A stretch of 32,911 nt of DNA, taken from Stenotrophomonas beteli. GTDB lineage: Bacteria; Pseudomonadota; Gammaproteobacteria; Xanthomonadales; Xanthomonadaceae. The position numbers and the translations under genes are program-made. Shown here piece after piece: positions 1-7,246 of this stretch. Numbering within the stretch: position 1 is the stretch's first letter; every line of letters starts with the position of its first letter. The stretch spans positions 1 through 32,911 of the forward strand of contig NZ_LLXV01000073.1 in the NCBI RefSeq assembly GCF_001431665.1. The letters are read 5' to 3'. The notes beneath the pieces were generated by a model, which had not been told where the DNA came from, did no database searches, and was given only the letters and a program-made list of their open reading frames with translations.

Positions 1-51
1 TGTAATTGCCTCCCGCGCTGGGCTACGCCGCCAGCGCGGGAGGCAATTACA
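1..51. repeat. Perfect 21-bp inverted repeat (fold-back) at the window edge
   Basis: Bases 1-21 are the exact reverse complement of bases 31-51, leaving a 9-base loop. The right arm reads naturally as adhesin coding sequence (an S-A-G-G-N-Y-T segment in the head repeats). The left arm puts a TAA at 3-5 in the same frame. A perfect palindrome beginning at base 1 is what a fold-back or chimeric read leaves at a contig end. A natural hairpin cannot be excluded. Confidence 0.85.
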
Positions 52-1502
52 CCAACGCCATCGGCATGTACGCCGGGGCGAGTGGATTTGCGTCCAACGC
101 GGTCGGCACTTTTGCCGAAGCCAATGGTGAGTTTGCCACTGCGCTGGGTTACGGCGCCGAGGCGAACAGCTGGGGCGCCAATGTCCTGGGTGCCAGTGCC
201 ACCGCCAGTGCCGACTACGCGGTGGCCATCGGCAATGACGCGACGGCGTCAGCGGCCGGTTCGGTGGCGCTGGGCCAGGGCTCGGTGGCAAACCGCGCCA
301 ACAGTGTGTCGGTGGGCAGCGCGGGCCGCGAACGGCAGATCACTCACGTGGCTGACGGCAGTGACGCCACCGATGCGGTCAACAAGCGCCAGCTCGAAGC
401 CGCCATCGCCGACGTGGGCGGCGAACTGGGAGAACGGACGGCCAACGCCGTGCGCTATGACAACAGCGACAAGGACAGCCTGAGCCTGGAAGGCAGCGAC
501 GGGACCCGCCTGCACAATCTGAAGGCAGGTACGGCAGGCACCGATGCAGTGAATGTGCAGCAGGTCGACAGCGTTGCGCAGGCATTGGGTGGGGGTGCAG
601 GCATGGATGGCAACGGCATGCTGATCGGGCCAACCTATTCGGTGCAGGGCGTCCGCTTTGGCAATGTGGGCGGTGCGATTGGCGCATTGGATTCGGCGTT
701 GAGTGGCCTGGATTCGCGGGTCGGTGCGCTGGAAGGCGGAAGTGGCTCCGGCGGTGATGGTGGTATGCGTCCTCCCGTCGGCACCGGCGATGGACTGGCG
801 ATGGGCGAGGGCTCACTGGCCAAGGACGCCAACGACACTGCGATCGGCAAGGGTTCGCAGGTCGGCGCCGACAACAGTACTGCCGTGGGCAGCAACAGCC
901 AGGTGGCTGCAACGGCACAGAACGGTGTTGCTGTCGGCGCCGACAGTCGGGTCACCGGTGCCGGTGCCACCGCGTTGGGCCAGGGTGCCGTCGCATCGGC
1001 CTCGGGATCGGTGGCCATCGGCCAGGGGTCGATGGCCGACGAGCCCAACACAGTGTCGATGGGCAGCGCCGGCAACGAGCGTCGTGTCACCAATGTGGCG
1101 GCTGGTACCCGCGATACCGACGCGGCCAATGTCGGCCAGATGAAGGCAGGCAACGCAGAGACGCTTGCCTCGGCCAAGCGTTACACCGATTCGAAGTTCA
1201 ACGGCCTGGATGATCGCTTCAGCGAGCTCACCCGTGAAATCGACCAGCGGCTTGGCCAGCAGGACCGGCGCATCGACCGGCAGGGCGCCATGGGTTCGGC
1301 GATGCTCAACATGGCCATCAACGCCGGCGGCAGCCGCAGCCCGCGTGGGCGCATTGCCGTCGGCGCCGGCTGGCAGAACGGCGAACAGGCCTTGTCCATC
1401 GGCTACGGCAAGCAGATCGGCGAGCGCGCCAGCTTCAGCCTTGGCGGCGCATTCAGTGGTAGCGAACGTTCGGCGGGTGTTGGCTTCGGCATCGATCTGT
1501 AA
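6..1502 (+). CDS. Trimeric autotransporter adhesin (YadA-like), 3' part
   Basis: This is the C-terminal part of a trimeric autotransporter adhesin, an outer-membrane protein whose three chains build one 12-strand barrel and display a head and stalk. About 95 residues of YadA head repeats (AxG/AIG/ALG spaced every 14 or so residues) lead into a neck (SVSVGSAGRERQITHVADG, then TDAVNKRQL). A short stalk follows, then a second head from about residue 262, a second neck (SMGSAGNERRVTNVAAG), a coiled-coil stretch (about 390-425) and a roughly 70-residue four-strand YadA anchor. The chain ends in IDL and so lacks the usual terminal aromatic residue. The 5' end is missing: a TAA at 3-5 lies in frame inside the fold-back, so the TTG at 6 is not a credible start. 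The family call is secure. The host ligand is unknown. Confidence 0.9.
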   Translation: MPPALGYAASAGGNYTNAIGMYAGASGFASNAVGTFAEANGEFATALGYGAEANSWGANVLGASATASADYAVAIGNDATASAAGSVALGQGSVANRANSVSVGSAGRERQITHVADGSDATDAVNKRQLEAAIADVGGELGERTANAVRYDNSDKDSLSLEGSDGTRLHNLKAGTAGTDAVNVQQVDSVAQALGGGAGMDGNGMLIGPTYSVQGVRFGNVGGAIGALDSALSGLDSRVGALEGGSGSGGDGGMRPPVGTGDGLAMGEGSLAKDANDTAIGKGSQVGADNSTAVGSNSQVAATAQNGVAVGADSRVTGAGATALGQGAVASASGSVAIGQGSMADEPNTVSMGSAGNERRVTNVAAGTRDTDAANVGQMKAGNAETLASAKRYTDSKFNGLDDRFSELTREIDQRLGQQDRRIDRQGAMGSAMLNMAINAGGSRSPRGRIAVGAGWQNGEQALSIGYGKQIGERASFSLGGAFSGSERSAGVGFGIDL

Positions 1503-1510
1503 TCCCCCAT

Positions 1511-1538
1511 GCCGCCCGCCCAACCGGTGGGCGGCTTT
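1511..1538 (+). terminator. Hairpin terminator after the adhesin gene
   Basis: GCCGCCC at 1511-1517 pairs with GGGCGGC at 1529-1535. The stem extends inward through one G-T wobble to 10 pairs with a 5-base loop, and TTTC follows. It lies 8 bases after the adhesin stop codon and just before the protease ribosome site. Confidence 0.6.
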
Positions 1539-1568
1539 CATGCACTGCATTTGTTCCTGGAGAGAAAC

Positions 1569-3401
1569 ATGAAAAAGCAGCTTCCGTTGCATGCCGGCCT
1601 GTTGGCCGGTGCTGTGGCCCTGGGCCTGACCTCGGTCTCAGCGCTGGCCGCCACGCCACTTCCGCTGCAGCCGGCCAGGATCGTTGGCCCGCTCAAGCCC
1701 CTGACATCGGTGGCGAATGATCGCTTCATCGTGAAGTTCAAGCCGGGCATGGCCGATGCGCGCGACCGTCGTTTCGCCGACGGGGTGCTGGCAGCGGCAA
1801 TGGCACGCAGCCTGCCGGCCCGCGCAGGCGCAGGCGCAGCGCCGACGCTGAAGGTCCAGCGCCGTACCGGCCTCGGCGCCGAAGTAATCTCCGTTTCGCG
1901 CCCGCTGTCTTCCGATGAAAGCGCACGCCTGCTACAGCAGCTCCGCCTGGACCCGGCGGTGCAGTACGCTCAGATCGATCGCCGCATGTATCCGCTGCAG
2001 AGTCTGCCAGACGACCCTCGCCTGCAATCCCACCAGTGGGACATGCTGAACACGATCGGTGGCATCCACGCACCGGGCGCCTGGTCTGAAAGCACCGGCG
2101 AGGGTGTGGTGGTAGCGGTGCTGGATACCGGCATCCTGCAGCATCCGGACCTGGATGCGAATGTGATTGCTGGCTATGACATGGTGTCGCTGGCGGGCGA
2201 ACAGGGCGGCGTCGGATCCGGCGATGGCGACGGCCGTGATGCCGATCCGCATGACCCGGGCGACTGGAGTGATGGTTCGTACTGTGGCGTTGGCACCAGC
2301 GGCTGGCATGGCTCGCATGTGGCCGGTACGGTGGCCGCAGTGGCCAACAATGCGCTGGGCATCGCGGGTGCAGCCTATGGTGCCAAGGTGCAGCCGGTAC
2401 GCGTGCTGGGCACCTGCGGTGGCACCAGCTCGGACGTGGCCGATGGCATCTACTGGGCCGCTGGTGGGCATATCGATGGCCTGCCGGACAACCCGACGCC
2501 AGCCGACGTGATCAATCTCAGCCTGGGTGGCTTCGGTGCCTGCAGCGAGGACCCTGAAGCGCAGGCGGCCATCGACTATGCACGCAGCCGTGGTACCACG
2601 GTGGTGGTCGCCGCTGGCAATTCGAACATCGATGCCGCCGGCTTCTCGCCTGCCAGCTGCAAGGGCGTGATCAACGTCGGCGCGACCAACTACGTGGGTG
2701 GCCGTGCGAGCTACAGCAACTATGGTGCGTCGGTCACCGTCGCTGCGCCGGGCGGCGAAATCGACAGCGGGCCGGCACCGGCCCGCGGCGTCATCTGGTC
2801 CACCATCGATGCCGGCACCCGGGCGCCGCTCGGCCAACCGGTGCTGGGCGGTTACCAGGGTACTTCGATGGCTGCGCCGCACATCGCAGCCATCGTGGCG
2901 TTGATGCAGTCCGCTGCAGTCGAGGCCGGCCGGGGGCCACTGACCCCCGACCAGGTGCGTGACATCCTGGTGGCGTCGGCGCGTCCGTTCCCGCAGCCCC
3001 CGGAAGACGGCAAGCCGATCGGCGCCGGCATTGCCGATGCCCATCGCGCGGTCCTGCTGGCCCAGGGCAAGCCGTTGCCGGCACTGCCGATTCCCGAGCT
3101 GCAGAACGGCATCCGTCTGGACGGCCAGAGCGGCGTGAACGGGCAGTCGCTGCTGTTCGCCATCAACGTGCCGGCGGGTGCGACCACGCTCAATCTACGC
3201 ACGCTGGGTGGTACCGGCGATGTCAGCCTGTATGCGGCACGGGGTGCAGCGCCCGACGTTGGCAGTGCGCCGTACAGCTCGCGCCGTGCGGGCTCTACCG
3301 AGGTGATCGTGGTCAGTCGACCCCAGGCAGGTACCTGGTATGTGCGCGTGGTGGGCGAAAGCACCTTCCGCAACGTGTCGGTGCTGGGCCTGGCGCGCTG
3401 A
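1569..3401 (+). CDS. Secreted subtilisin-like serine protease (S8) with C-terminal PPC domain
   Basis: This is a 610-residue extracellular protease precursor of the S8 (subtilase) family. The start at 1569 is chosen because GGAGAGA lies just upstream and the product opens with a clear signal peptide (MKKQLPLHAG, hydrophobic core, probable cut after SALA at about residue 27). An ATG at 1509 would add 20 residues that destroy the signal. A propeptide runs to about residue 155. The catalytic triad is visible: Asp186 (VLDTG), His247 (HGSHVAG) and Ser433 (GTSMAAPH), with oxyanion Asn351 (AAGNSN). The last 90 residues or so resemble a pre-peptidase C-terminal (PPC) domain, which usually aids secretion and is removed. 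It resembles the StmPr secreted proteases of S. maltophilia, but which one cannot be told here. Terminators flank it, so it is probably monocistronic. Confidence 0.93.
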   Translation: MKKQLPLHAGLLAGAVALGLTSVSALAATPLPLQPARIVGPLKPLTSVANDRFIVKFKPGMADARDRRFADGVLAAAMARSLPARAGAGAAPTLKVQRRTGLGAEVISVSRPLSSDESARLLQQLRLDPAVQYAQIDRRMYPLQSLPDDPRLQSHQWDMLNTIGGIHAPGAWSESTGEGVVVAVLDTGILQHPDLDANVIAGYDMVSLAGEQGGVGSGDGDGRDADPHDPGDWSDGSYCGVGTSGWHGSHVAGTVAAVANNALGIAGAAYGAKVQPVRVLGTCGGTSSDVADGIYWAAGGHIDGLPDNPTPADVINLSLGGFGACSEDPEAQAAIDYARSRGTTVVVAAGNSNIDAAGFSPASCKGVINVGATNYVGGRASYSNYGASVTVAAPGGEIDSGPAPARGVIWSTIDAGTRAPLGQPVLGGYQGTSMAAPHIAAIVALMQSAAVEAGRGPLTPDQVRDILVASARPFPQPPEDGKPIGAGIADAHRAVLLAQGKPLPALPIPELQNGIRLDGQSGVNGQSLLFAINVPAGATTLNLRTLGGTGDVSLYAARGAAPDVGSAPYSSRRAGSTEVIVVSRPQAGTWYVRVVGESTFRNVSVLGLAR

Positions 3402-3420
3402 TTCACGCCGGGCTTGAATG

Positions 3421-3450
3421 ACAAAGGGCGGCCCGATGGCCGCCCTTTGT
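3421..3450. terminator. Bidirectional terminator between the protease and sdaA
   Basis: ACAAAGGGCGGCC (3421-3433) and its exact reverse complement (3438-3450) form a perfect 13-bp stem with a CGAT loop. The stem has A-rich and T-rich ends on either side, so it can act for the convergent protease (+) and serine dehydratase (-) genes. Confidence 0.85.
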
Positions 3451-3473
3451 CTGTTTCGGCAGGGTGCTGCGAA

Positions 3474-4856
3474 TCAGCACTCGATGACATTCACCGCCAG
3501 GCCGCCGCGACTGGTTTCCTTGTACTTGTCCTGCATGTCGCGGCCGGTATCGCGCATGGTCTTGATCACCTTGTCCAGCGACACCTTGTGCTTGCCGTCG
3601 CCGCGCATGGCCATGCGCGAGGCGTTGATCGCCTTCACCGCACCCATCGCGTTGCGCTCGATGCACGGAATCTGCACCAGGCCACCGATCGGGTCGCAGG
3701 TCAGGCCCAGGTTGTGTTCCATGCCGATTTCCGCAGCGTTCTCGATCTGGCTCGGGTTGCCGCCCAGTGCCGCGACCAGGCCGCCGGCGGCCATCGAGCA
3801 GGCCACGCCCACTTCACCCTGGCAGCCCACTTCGGCACCGGAAATCGAAGCATTTTCCTTGTACAGGATGCCGATCGCCGCCGAGGTCAGCAGGAAGTCG
3901 AACACGCGCTGTTCGTTCGCACCCGGGCAGAAGCGATCAAAGTAGTGCAGTACCGCCGGCAGCACACCCGCGGCACCGTTGGTCGGCGCGGTCACCACGC
4001 GGCCACCCGCTGCATTTTCCTCGTTCACCGCCAGTGCGTACAGGTTCACCCAGTCCAGCGTGGTCAGCGGATCGCGCATCGCCGCTTCCGGCTTGGACGA
4101 CAGCTCGCGGTACAGCGCCGGCGCACGGCGGCCCACCTTCAGCCCACCCGGCAGCACGCCTTCCTCGCGGATGCCGCGTGCCACGCACGACTGCATGGCG
4201 CTCCAGATCTCGCGCAGGTTGGCGCGGATCTCGTCTTCGCTGCGCCAGCACTTCTCGTTCTCGAACATCAGCTGGGCGATGCTCAGGCCGCTGCGCGCGG
4301 TCTGCGCCAGCAGCTCGTCGCCGCTCTTGAACGGGTACGGCAGCGGGGTTTCGTCGGGCACGATGCGGTCGTCGGCCGCGTCGTCCTGGTTGACCACGAA
4401 GCCGCCACCGACGGAGTAGTAGTCGCGCGTGGCGATCACTTCATCATCGGCGTTGTACGCGGTGAAACGCATGCCGTTGGTGTGGTAGGGCAGCTTCTGG
4501 CGCTTGTTCATGCCCAGGTCGCGCTTCTCGTCGAAGGCGATCTCGTGCTGGCCCATCAGCTGGATGCGCTTGCTGCTGCGGATGCGCTCCAGCGTGGCTG
4601 GAATGATGTCCGGATCGATCAGGTTCGGCCGCTGGCCTTCCAGGCCGAGCAGGATCGCCTTGTCGGTGCCATGGCCGCGGCCGGTCAGCGCGAGCGAGCC
4701 GTAGACATCGGCACGGATGCGCGCGACCTCGTGCAGGCGGCCCGGATCCAGCAGCCAGCGGTGGATGAATCGCTCGGCGGCCTTCATCGGCCCGACGGTG
4801 TGCGAGGAACTCGGACCAATGCCGATCTTGAAAACGTCGAACGTGCTGACAGCCAT
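3474..4856 (-). CDS. sdaA: L-serine dehydratase, iron-sulfur type
   Basis: This 460-residue cytosolic enzyme deaminates L-serine to pyruvate and ammonia. It opens with [20 protein letters not shown], the signature of single-chain L-serine dehydratases (alpha and beta parts fused). Four cysteines match the [4Fe-4S] set of the family: Cys345 (GCQGEVG), Cys387 (TCDP), Cys398 (PCIE) and the very last residue Cys460. In the Legionella enzyme the C-terminal cysteine folds back and caps the cluster, and the spacing here is the same. The ATG at 4856 is preferred. An in-frame TTG at 4883 would add nine residues with no family support. No strong ribosome site is visible. It is convergent with the protease and divergent from the glutaredoxin-like gene. 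Confidence 0.95.
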   Translation of the reverse strand: MAVSTFDVFKIGIGPSSSHTVGPMKAAERFIHRWLLDPGRLHEVARIRADVYGSLALTGRGHGTDKAILLGLEGQRPNLIDPDIIPATLERIRSSKRIQLMGQHEIAFDEKRDLGMNKRQKLPYHTNGMRFTAYNADDEVIATRDYYSVGGGFVVNQDDAADDRIVPDETPLPYPFKSGDELLAQTARSGLSIAQLMFENEKCWRSEDEIRANLREIWSAMQSCVARGIREEGVLPGGLKVGRRAPALYRELSSKPEAAMRDPLTTLDWVNLYALAVNEENAAGGRVVTAPTNGAAGVLPAVLHYFDRFCPGANEQRVFDFLLTSAAIGILYKENASISGAEVGCQGEVGVACSMAAGGLVAALGGNPSQIENAAEIGMEHNLGLTCDPIGGLVQIPCIERNAMGAVKAINASRMAMRGDGKHKVSLDKVIKTMRDTGRDMQDKYKETSRGGLAVNVIEC

Positions 4857-4955
4857 GGATGCCAAACTGCGGGTACCGGACAAGCCGCTATTCTAACGGC
4901 TTGCCGTGCCATTCGATGGCTGCGGCGCAGCATTTCCACCCTGGGAGCCGAACCG

Positions 4956-5189
4956 GTGTTGACCCTGATCCAGCGTGACGATTGCCACCTGTGCGACCTG
5001 GCCCTGGCCGAGCTGGCCAAGGCCAGGGCACCGGAGTTCGAATCGGTGTTCCTGGATGACCAGCCGGCGCTGGAAGCATGCTATGGCGCACGCGTGCCGG
5101 TGCTGCGCGACGAGGCAGGCGGCCGCGAGCTGGACTGGCCGTTCGACGCGGCCACGGTGCAGGCCTGGCTGGCTGAAAGACCATTGTAG
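4956..5189 (+). CDS. Small glutaredoxin-like protein (Glrx-like family)
   Basis: This 77-residue thioredoxin-fold protein has a CHLC (CxxC) redox motif near its N-terminus (RDDCHLCDLALAEL), a conserved cis-proline segment (ARVPVLRD) and the terminal WPFD...VQAWL pattern of the short glutaredoxin-like family common in Xanthomonadaceae. It probably acts in the cytosol in thiol-disulfide exchange; its partner is unknown. The start is a GTG at 4956, eight bases after GGGAG (4943-4947). A longer upstream reading through the sdaA antisense strand is not credible. The stop codon TAG (5187-5189) is the TAG of a SMAG repeat's GTAG head, so the repeat sets the end of the protein. Confidence 0.8.
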   Translation: MLTLIQRDDCHLCDLALAELAKARAPEFESVFLDDQPALEACYGARVPVLRDEAGGRELDWPFDAATVQAWLAERPL

Positions 5190-5257
5190 AGCCGAGCCAT
5201 GCTCGGCTGAAGCGCGCCTGGCGGCCTCAACTACAGCCGAGCATGGCTCGGCTCTAC
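5186..5257. repeat. SMAG-type palindromic repeat pair (inverted dimer)
   Basis: Two 23-base units, 5186-5208 and 5235-5257, are exact reverse complements of each other. Each has a GTAG head and an AGCCGAGC/GCTCGGCT stem. This is the layout of S. maltophilia GTAG (SMAG) elements. The first unit supplies the stop codon of the upstream gene. Confidence 0.9.
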
Positions 5258-5291
5258 AGGATGCGGCCGGGGCGGTGCCCCGGCACGTTGC

Positions 5292-5864
5292 TTATTTCGC
5301 GTCGAATTTCACGATCGTGCTGATCGCGGTTTCGTCGGGGATGGTCTTGGTGTCGGCCCAGTCACCGGCACCCACGGCGAAGTCCAGGCGCTTGACCGTG
5401 GCCTTGCCGGTCAGCACCGGCTGCGCACCCGGCTTCCAGGTGAAGGTGAGGGTCACCGGCTTGCTGACGCCACGCAGTTCCAGGGTGCCATCGGCGGCGA
5501 ACTGATCATTGCCGACCGCGCGGAAGCCCTTGGCGGTGTAGCGCGCGGTGGCGAACTTGCCGACGTTGAAGAAGTCGGCGCCCTGCAGGGTCGAATCACG
5601 GTCGCTGTTGCCACTCTTGGCACCGGCCAGCGGGATCACCACATCCAGCGAACCGGCGGCCGGATTGGCCGGGTCGAAGCTGAGCTTGGTGGCAAAGCCG
5701 GGGAAGCTGCCGGTGAATACTTCGCCGTCGTACTTGCTGGCAAACACCAGGATGGAACCGGCACCGGGCGCCTGTGCGTAGTCGGCGGCAAGCGCCGGAG
5801 CAGTGGCCAGCATGCCGGCCAGGGCGGCGGCCACGGCGGCCGGAGTGGTCAGTTTCAGGTTCAT
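5292..5864 (-). CDS. YceI family periplasmic protein (last gene of operon)
   Basis: This 190-residue exported protein has a signal peptide (cut near ALA-AD, about residue 26) and the YceI lipocalin-like beta-barrel fold. Family landmarks are the SILVFASKYDGEVFTGSF opening, the FDP...GSLDVVIPL strands, DSTLQGADFFNV and LRGVSKPVTLTFTW. YceI proteins bind polyisoprenoids or other amphiphiles in the periplasm, and some travel with cytochrome b561. The start lies only 3 bases after the b561 stop, behind AAGGACTGACC. The order YceI / b561 / YceI implies a joint periplasmic redox or lipid-carrier role, but the substrate is not known. Confidence 0.9.
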   Translation of the reverse strand: MNLKLTTPAAVAAALAGMLATAPALAADYAQAPGAGSILVFASKYDGEVFTGSFPGFATKLSFDPANPAAGSLDVVIPLAGAKSGNSDRDSTLQGADFFNVGKFATARYTAKGFRAVGNDQFAADGTLELRGVSKPVTLTFTWKPGAQPVLTGKATVKRLDFAVGAGDWADTKTIPDETAISTIVKFDAK

Positions 5865-5867
5865 CGG

Positions 5868-6440
5868 TCAGTCCTTCTGCGGGGAGGTGAGCCAGCCGCG
5901 CGGCAACATGCGGGACAAGGTCGCATCGCGCTGGAACAGGTGGTGGTAGAAGGCAGCGCCGGCATGGGCCAGCACCACCGCGATCAACAGCCAGAAGCCG
6001 TATTCGTGGATGGCATGGGACACCGTGACGACCTGCGGGTCGGGGCCGCTCAGCTTGGGCACGTCGACCAGGCCGAACCAGCGGAACGGGCGCAGGCCGC
6101 TGGCCGAGTCGTACAGCCAGCCCGACAGCGGGATGGCGAACATCAGCACATACAGCAGCACGTGGGTGGCGCTGGCGATGCGCTCCTGCCAGCTGGGCAC
6201 GCCCGGCACCGGCTTCGGCGCACCGGCATACAGGCGCCAGCCGAGGCGGAACAGCACCAGCGCCAGCACGGTGATGCCGATCGACTTGTGCGCGGTGTAG
6301 ACCCAGAAGTATTTCGGGGTCTTGGGCAGTTCGCCCATGGTCAGGCCGACCACGCCCAGGACGAGGATCAGCAGTGCGATCAACCAGTGCAGGATCTGGC
6401 TGACATTTCCCCAGGCGGCGGGGGTGTTCTTGGCGGTCAT
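5868..6440 (-). CDS. Cytochrome b561 family membrane protein
   Basis: This 190-residue inner-membrane di-heme b-type cytochrome belongs to the bacterial CybB/YceJ group. Four hydrophobic helices are visible: about 15-36, 47-68, 91-110 and 145-165. Candidate heme-ligand histidines are His18 (ILHW), His51 (AHKS), His145 and His159; others are His93 and His142. Members pass electrons between quinol and a periplasmic acceptor. Its ATG overlaps the stop of the upstream yceI gene (ATGA at 6440-6437), so translation is coupled. The YceI-b561 pairing is also known as yceI-yceJ in E. coli. Here a YceI lies on each side. Confidence 0.92.
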   Translation of the reverse strand: MTAKNTPAAWGNVSQILHWLIALLILVLGVVGLTMGELPKTPKYFWVYTAHKSIGITVLALVLFRLGWRLYAGAPKPVPGVPSWQERIASATHVLLYVLMFAIPLSGWLYDSASGLRPFRWFGLVDVPKLSGPDPQVVTVSHAIHEYGFWLLIAVVLAHAGAAFYHHLFQRDATLSRMLPRGWLTSPQKD

Positions 6441-7117
6441 GAAGGGTCCTTGGGAGCCGTCTTGGGGTCGGAGTGCGGAATGGCAGCGGGAGTTCCCGGC
6501 GTGTCGCTGCGGTCGAGGGTGGCTTCGGCCTCGATACGTACCTGCACCGCGTCACCGATCACGCCCGGCCAGGCGGTGATGCCGAACGCGCGCCGGCTCA
6601 ACGTGGTGGTGGCGGAAAAGCCGGCGGTACGCCGGAAGGGCGGCAGCGGGTAGCGCTTGAGGGCATTGAGGGTCACCTCCAGGGTGACCTCCTGGCTGAC
6701 CCCGCGCAGGGTCAGCGTGCCGATCACATGGGCGCGCTTTGAATCGATCGGTTCGACCCGGCTGGAGACGAAGTGTGCCTTCGGGAAACGCTCACCATCG
6801 AGCAGGCTGCGCGCCAGCGTGGCCTGGTTCCATTTGGCATCACCAAGGTCCAACCGCGACACGGGCACCTCGACGTCCAGCGTGGCTTCGCGCCAATTGT
6901 CGGGATCGAACTGCAGGCGGCCCTCGCTGCCGGAAACCGTGCCCATGGCCTGCGAGTAGCCGGCGTGGTCGATGGAGAACAGCACCCGCGTGTGCACCGG
7001 ATCGAGGCGATAGGAATCAGCGGCCGCCCAGGCGGGTGCGGTGGCAAGCAGCATCGGCAGCAGGGCCAGGCAGGGACGCATCGATGGCGGGCTCCGGGAA
7101 CGGGACATTGCGATCAT
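6437..7117 (-). CDS. YceI family protein, first gene of the yceI-b561-yceI operon
   Basis: This protein of about 226 residues has a signal sequence and a YceI domain (SYRLDPVHTRVLFSIDHAGY, FDPDNW, VSRLDLGD, GTLTLRGVSQEVTLEV). The start at 7117 is chosen because AGGGGG lies eight bases upstream. In-frame ATGs at 7108 and 7081 are possible, and the one at 7081 gives a cleaner signal peptide (MRPCLALLPM, cut near AWA-A). The C-terminus carries a Pro/Ser/Asp-rich tail past the barrel. It differs enough from the second YceI in the operon that they are old paralogs, not a recent copy. The promoter should lie in the 129-base divergent gap to the kinase gene. Confidence 0.88.
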   Translation of the reverse strand: MIAMSRSRSPPSMRPCLALLPMLLATAPAWAAADSYRLDPVHTRVLFSIDHAGYSQAMGTVSGSEGRLQFDPDNWREATLDVEVPVSRLDLGDAKWNQATLARSLLDGERFPKAHFVSSRVEPIDSKRAHVIGTLTLRGVSQEVTLEVTLNALKRYPLPPFRRTAGFSATTTLSRRAFGITAWPGVIGDAVQVRIEAEATLDRSDTPGTPAAIPHSDPKTAPKDPS

Positions 7118-7145
7118 ACGCACAGCCCCCTGCCAACGTTGCGTG

Positions 7146-7202
7146 CATGGCTGCAACAGTTCGTGGTGGTGCCGCCGCTGGAAACAGGCTGTTGCAGCCA
7201 TG
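7146..7202. promoter_or_regulatory. 14-bp perfect inverted repeat in the yceI/kinase divergent gap
   Basis: CATGGCTGCAACAG (7146-7159) and CTGTTGCAGCCATG (7189-7202) are exact reverse complements separated by 29 bases. They lie in the gap between the (-) yceI operon and the (+) kinase gene. This may be a two-site operator or a hairpin in one leader. No SMAG head is present. Its function is inferred from position only. Confidence 0.55.
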
Positions 7203-7246
7203 AACCCGGCCCTGTGTGACAATCGGCCCAGGACAGGGGGTTCAGG

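Noticed and set aside
3414..4955. Upstream extension of the glutaredoxin-like frame to 591 codons
   Set aside because: It runs antisense through sdaA. The real protein begins at GTG 4956 after a ribosome site.
7192..7223. TTGCAG...GACAAT as a sigma-70 promoter for kinase 1
   Set aside because: The 20-base spacing and weak boxes give too little support.
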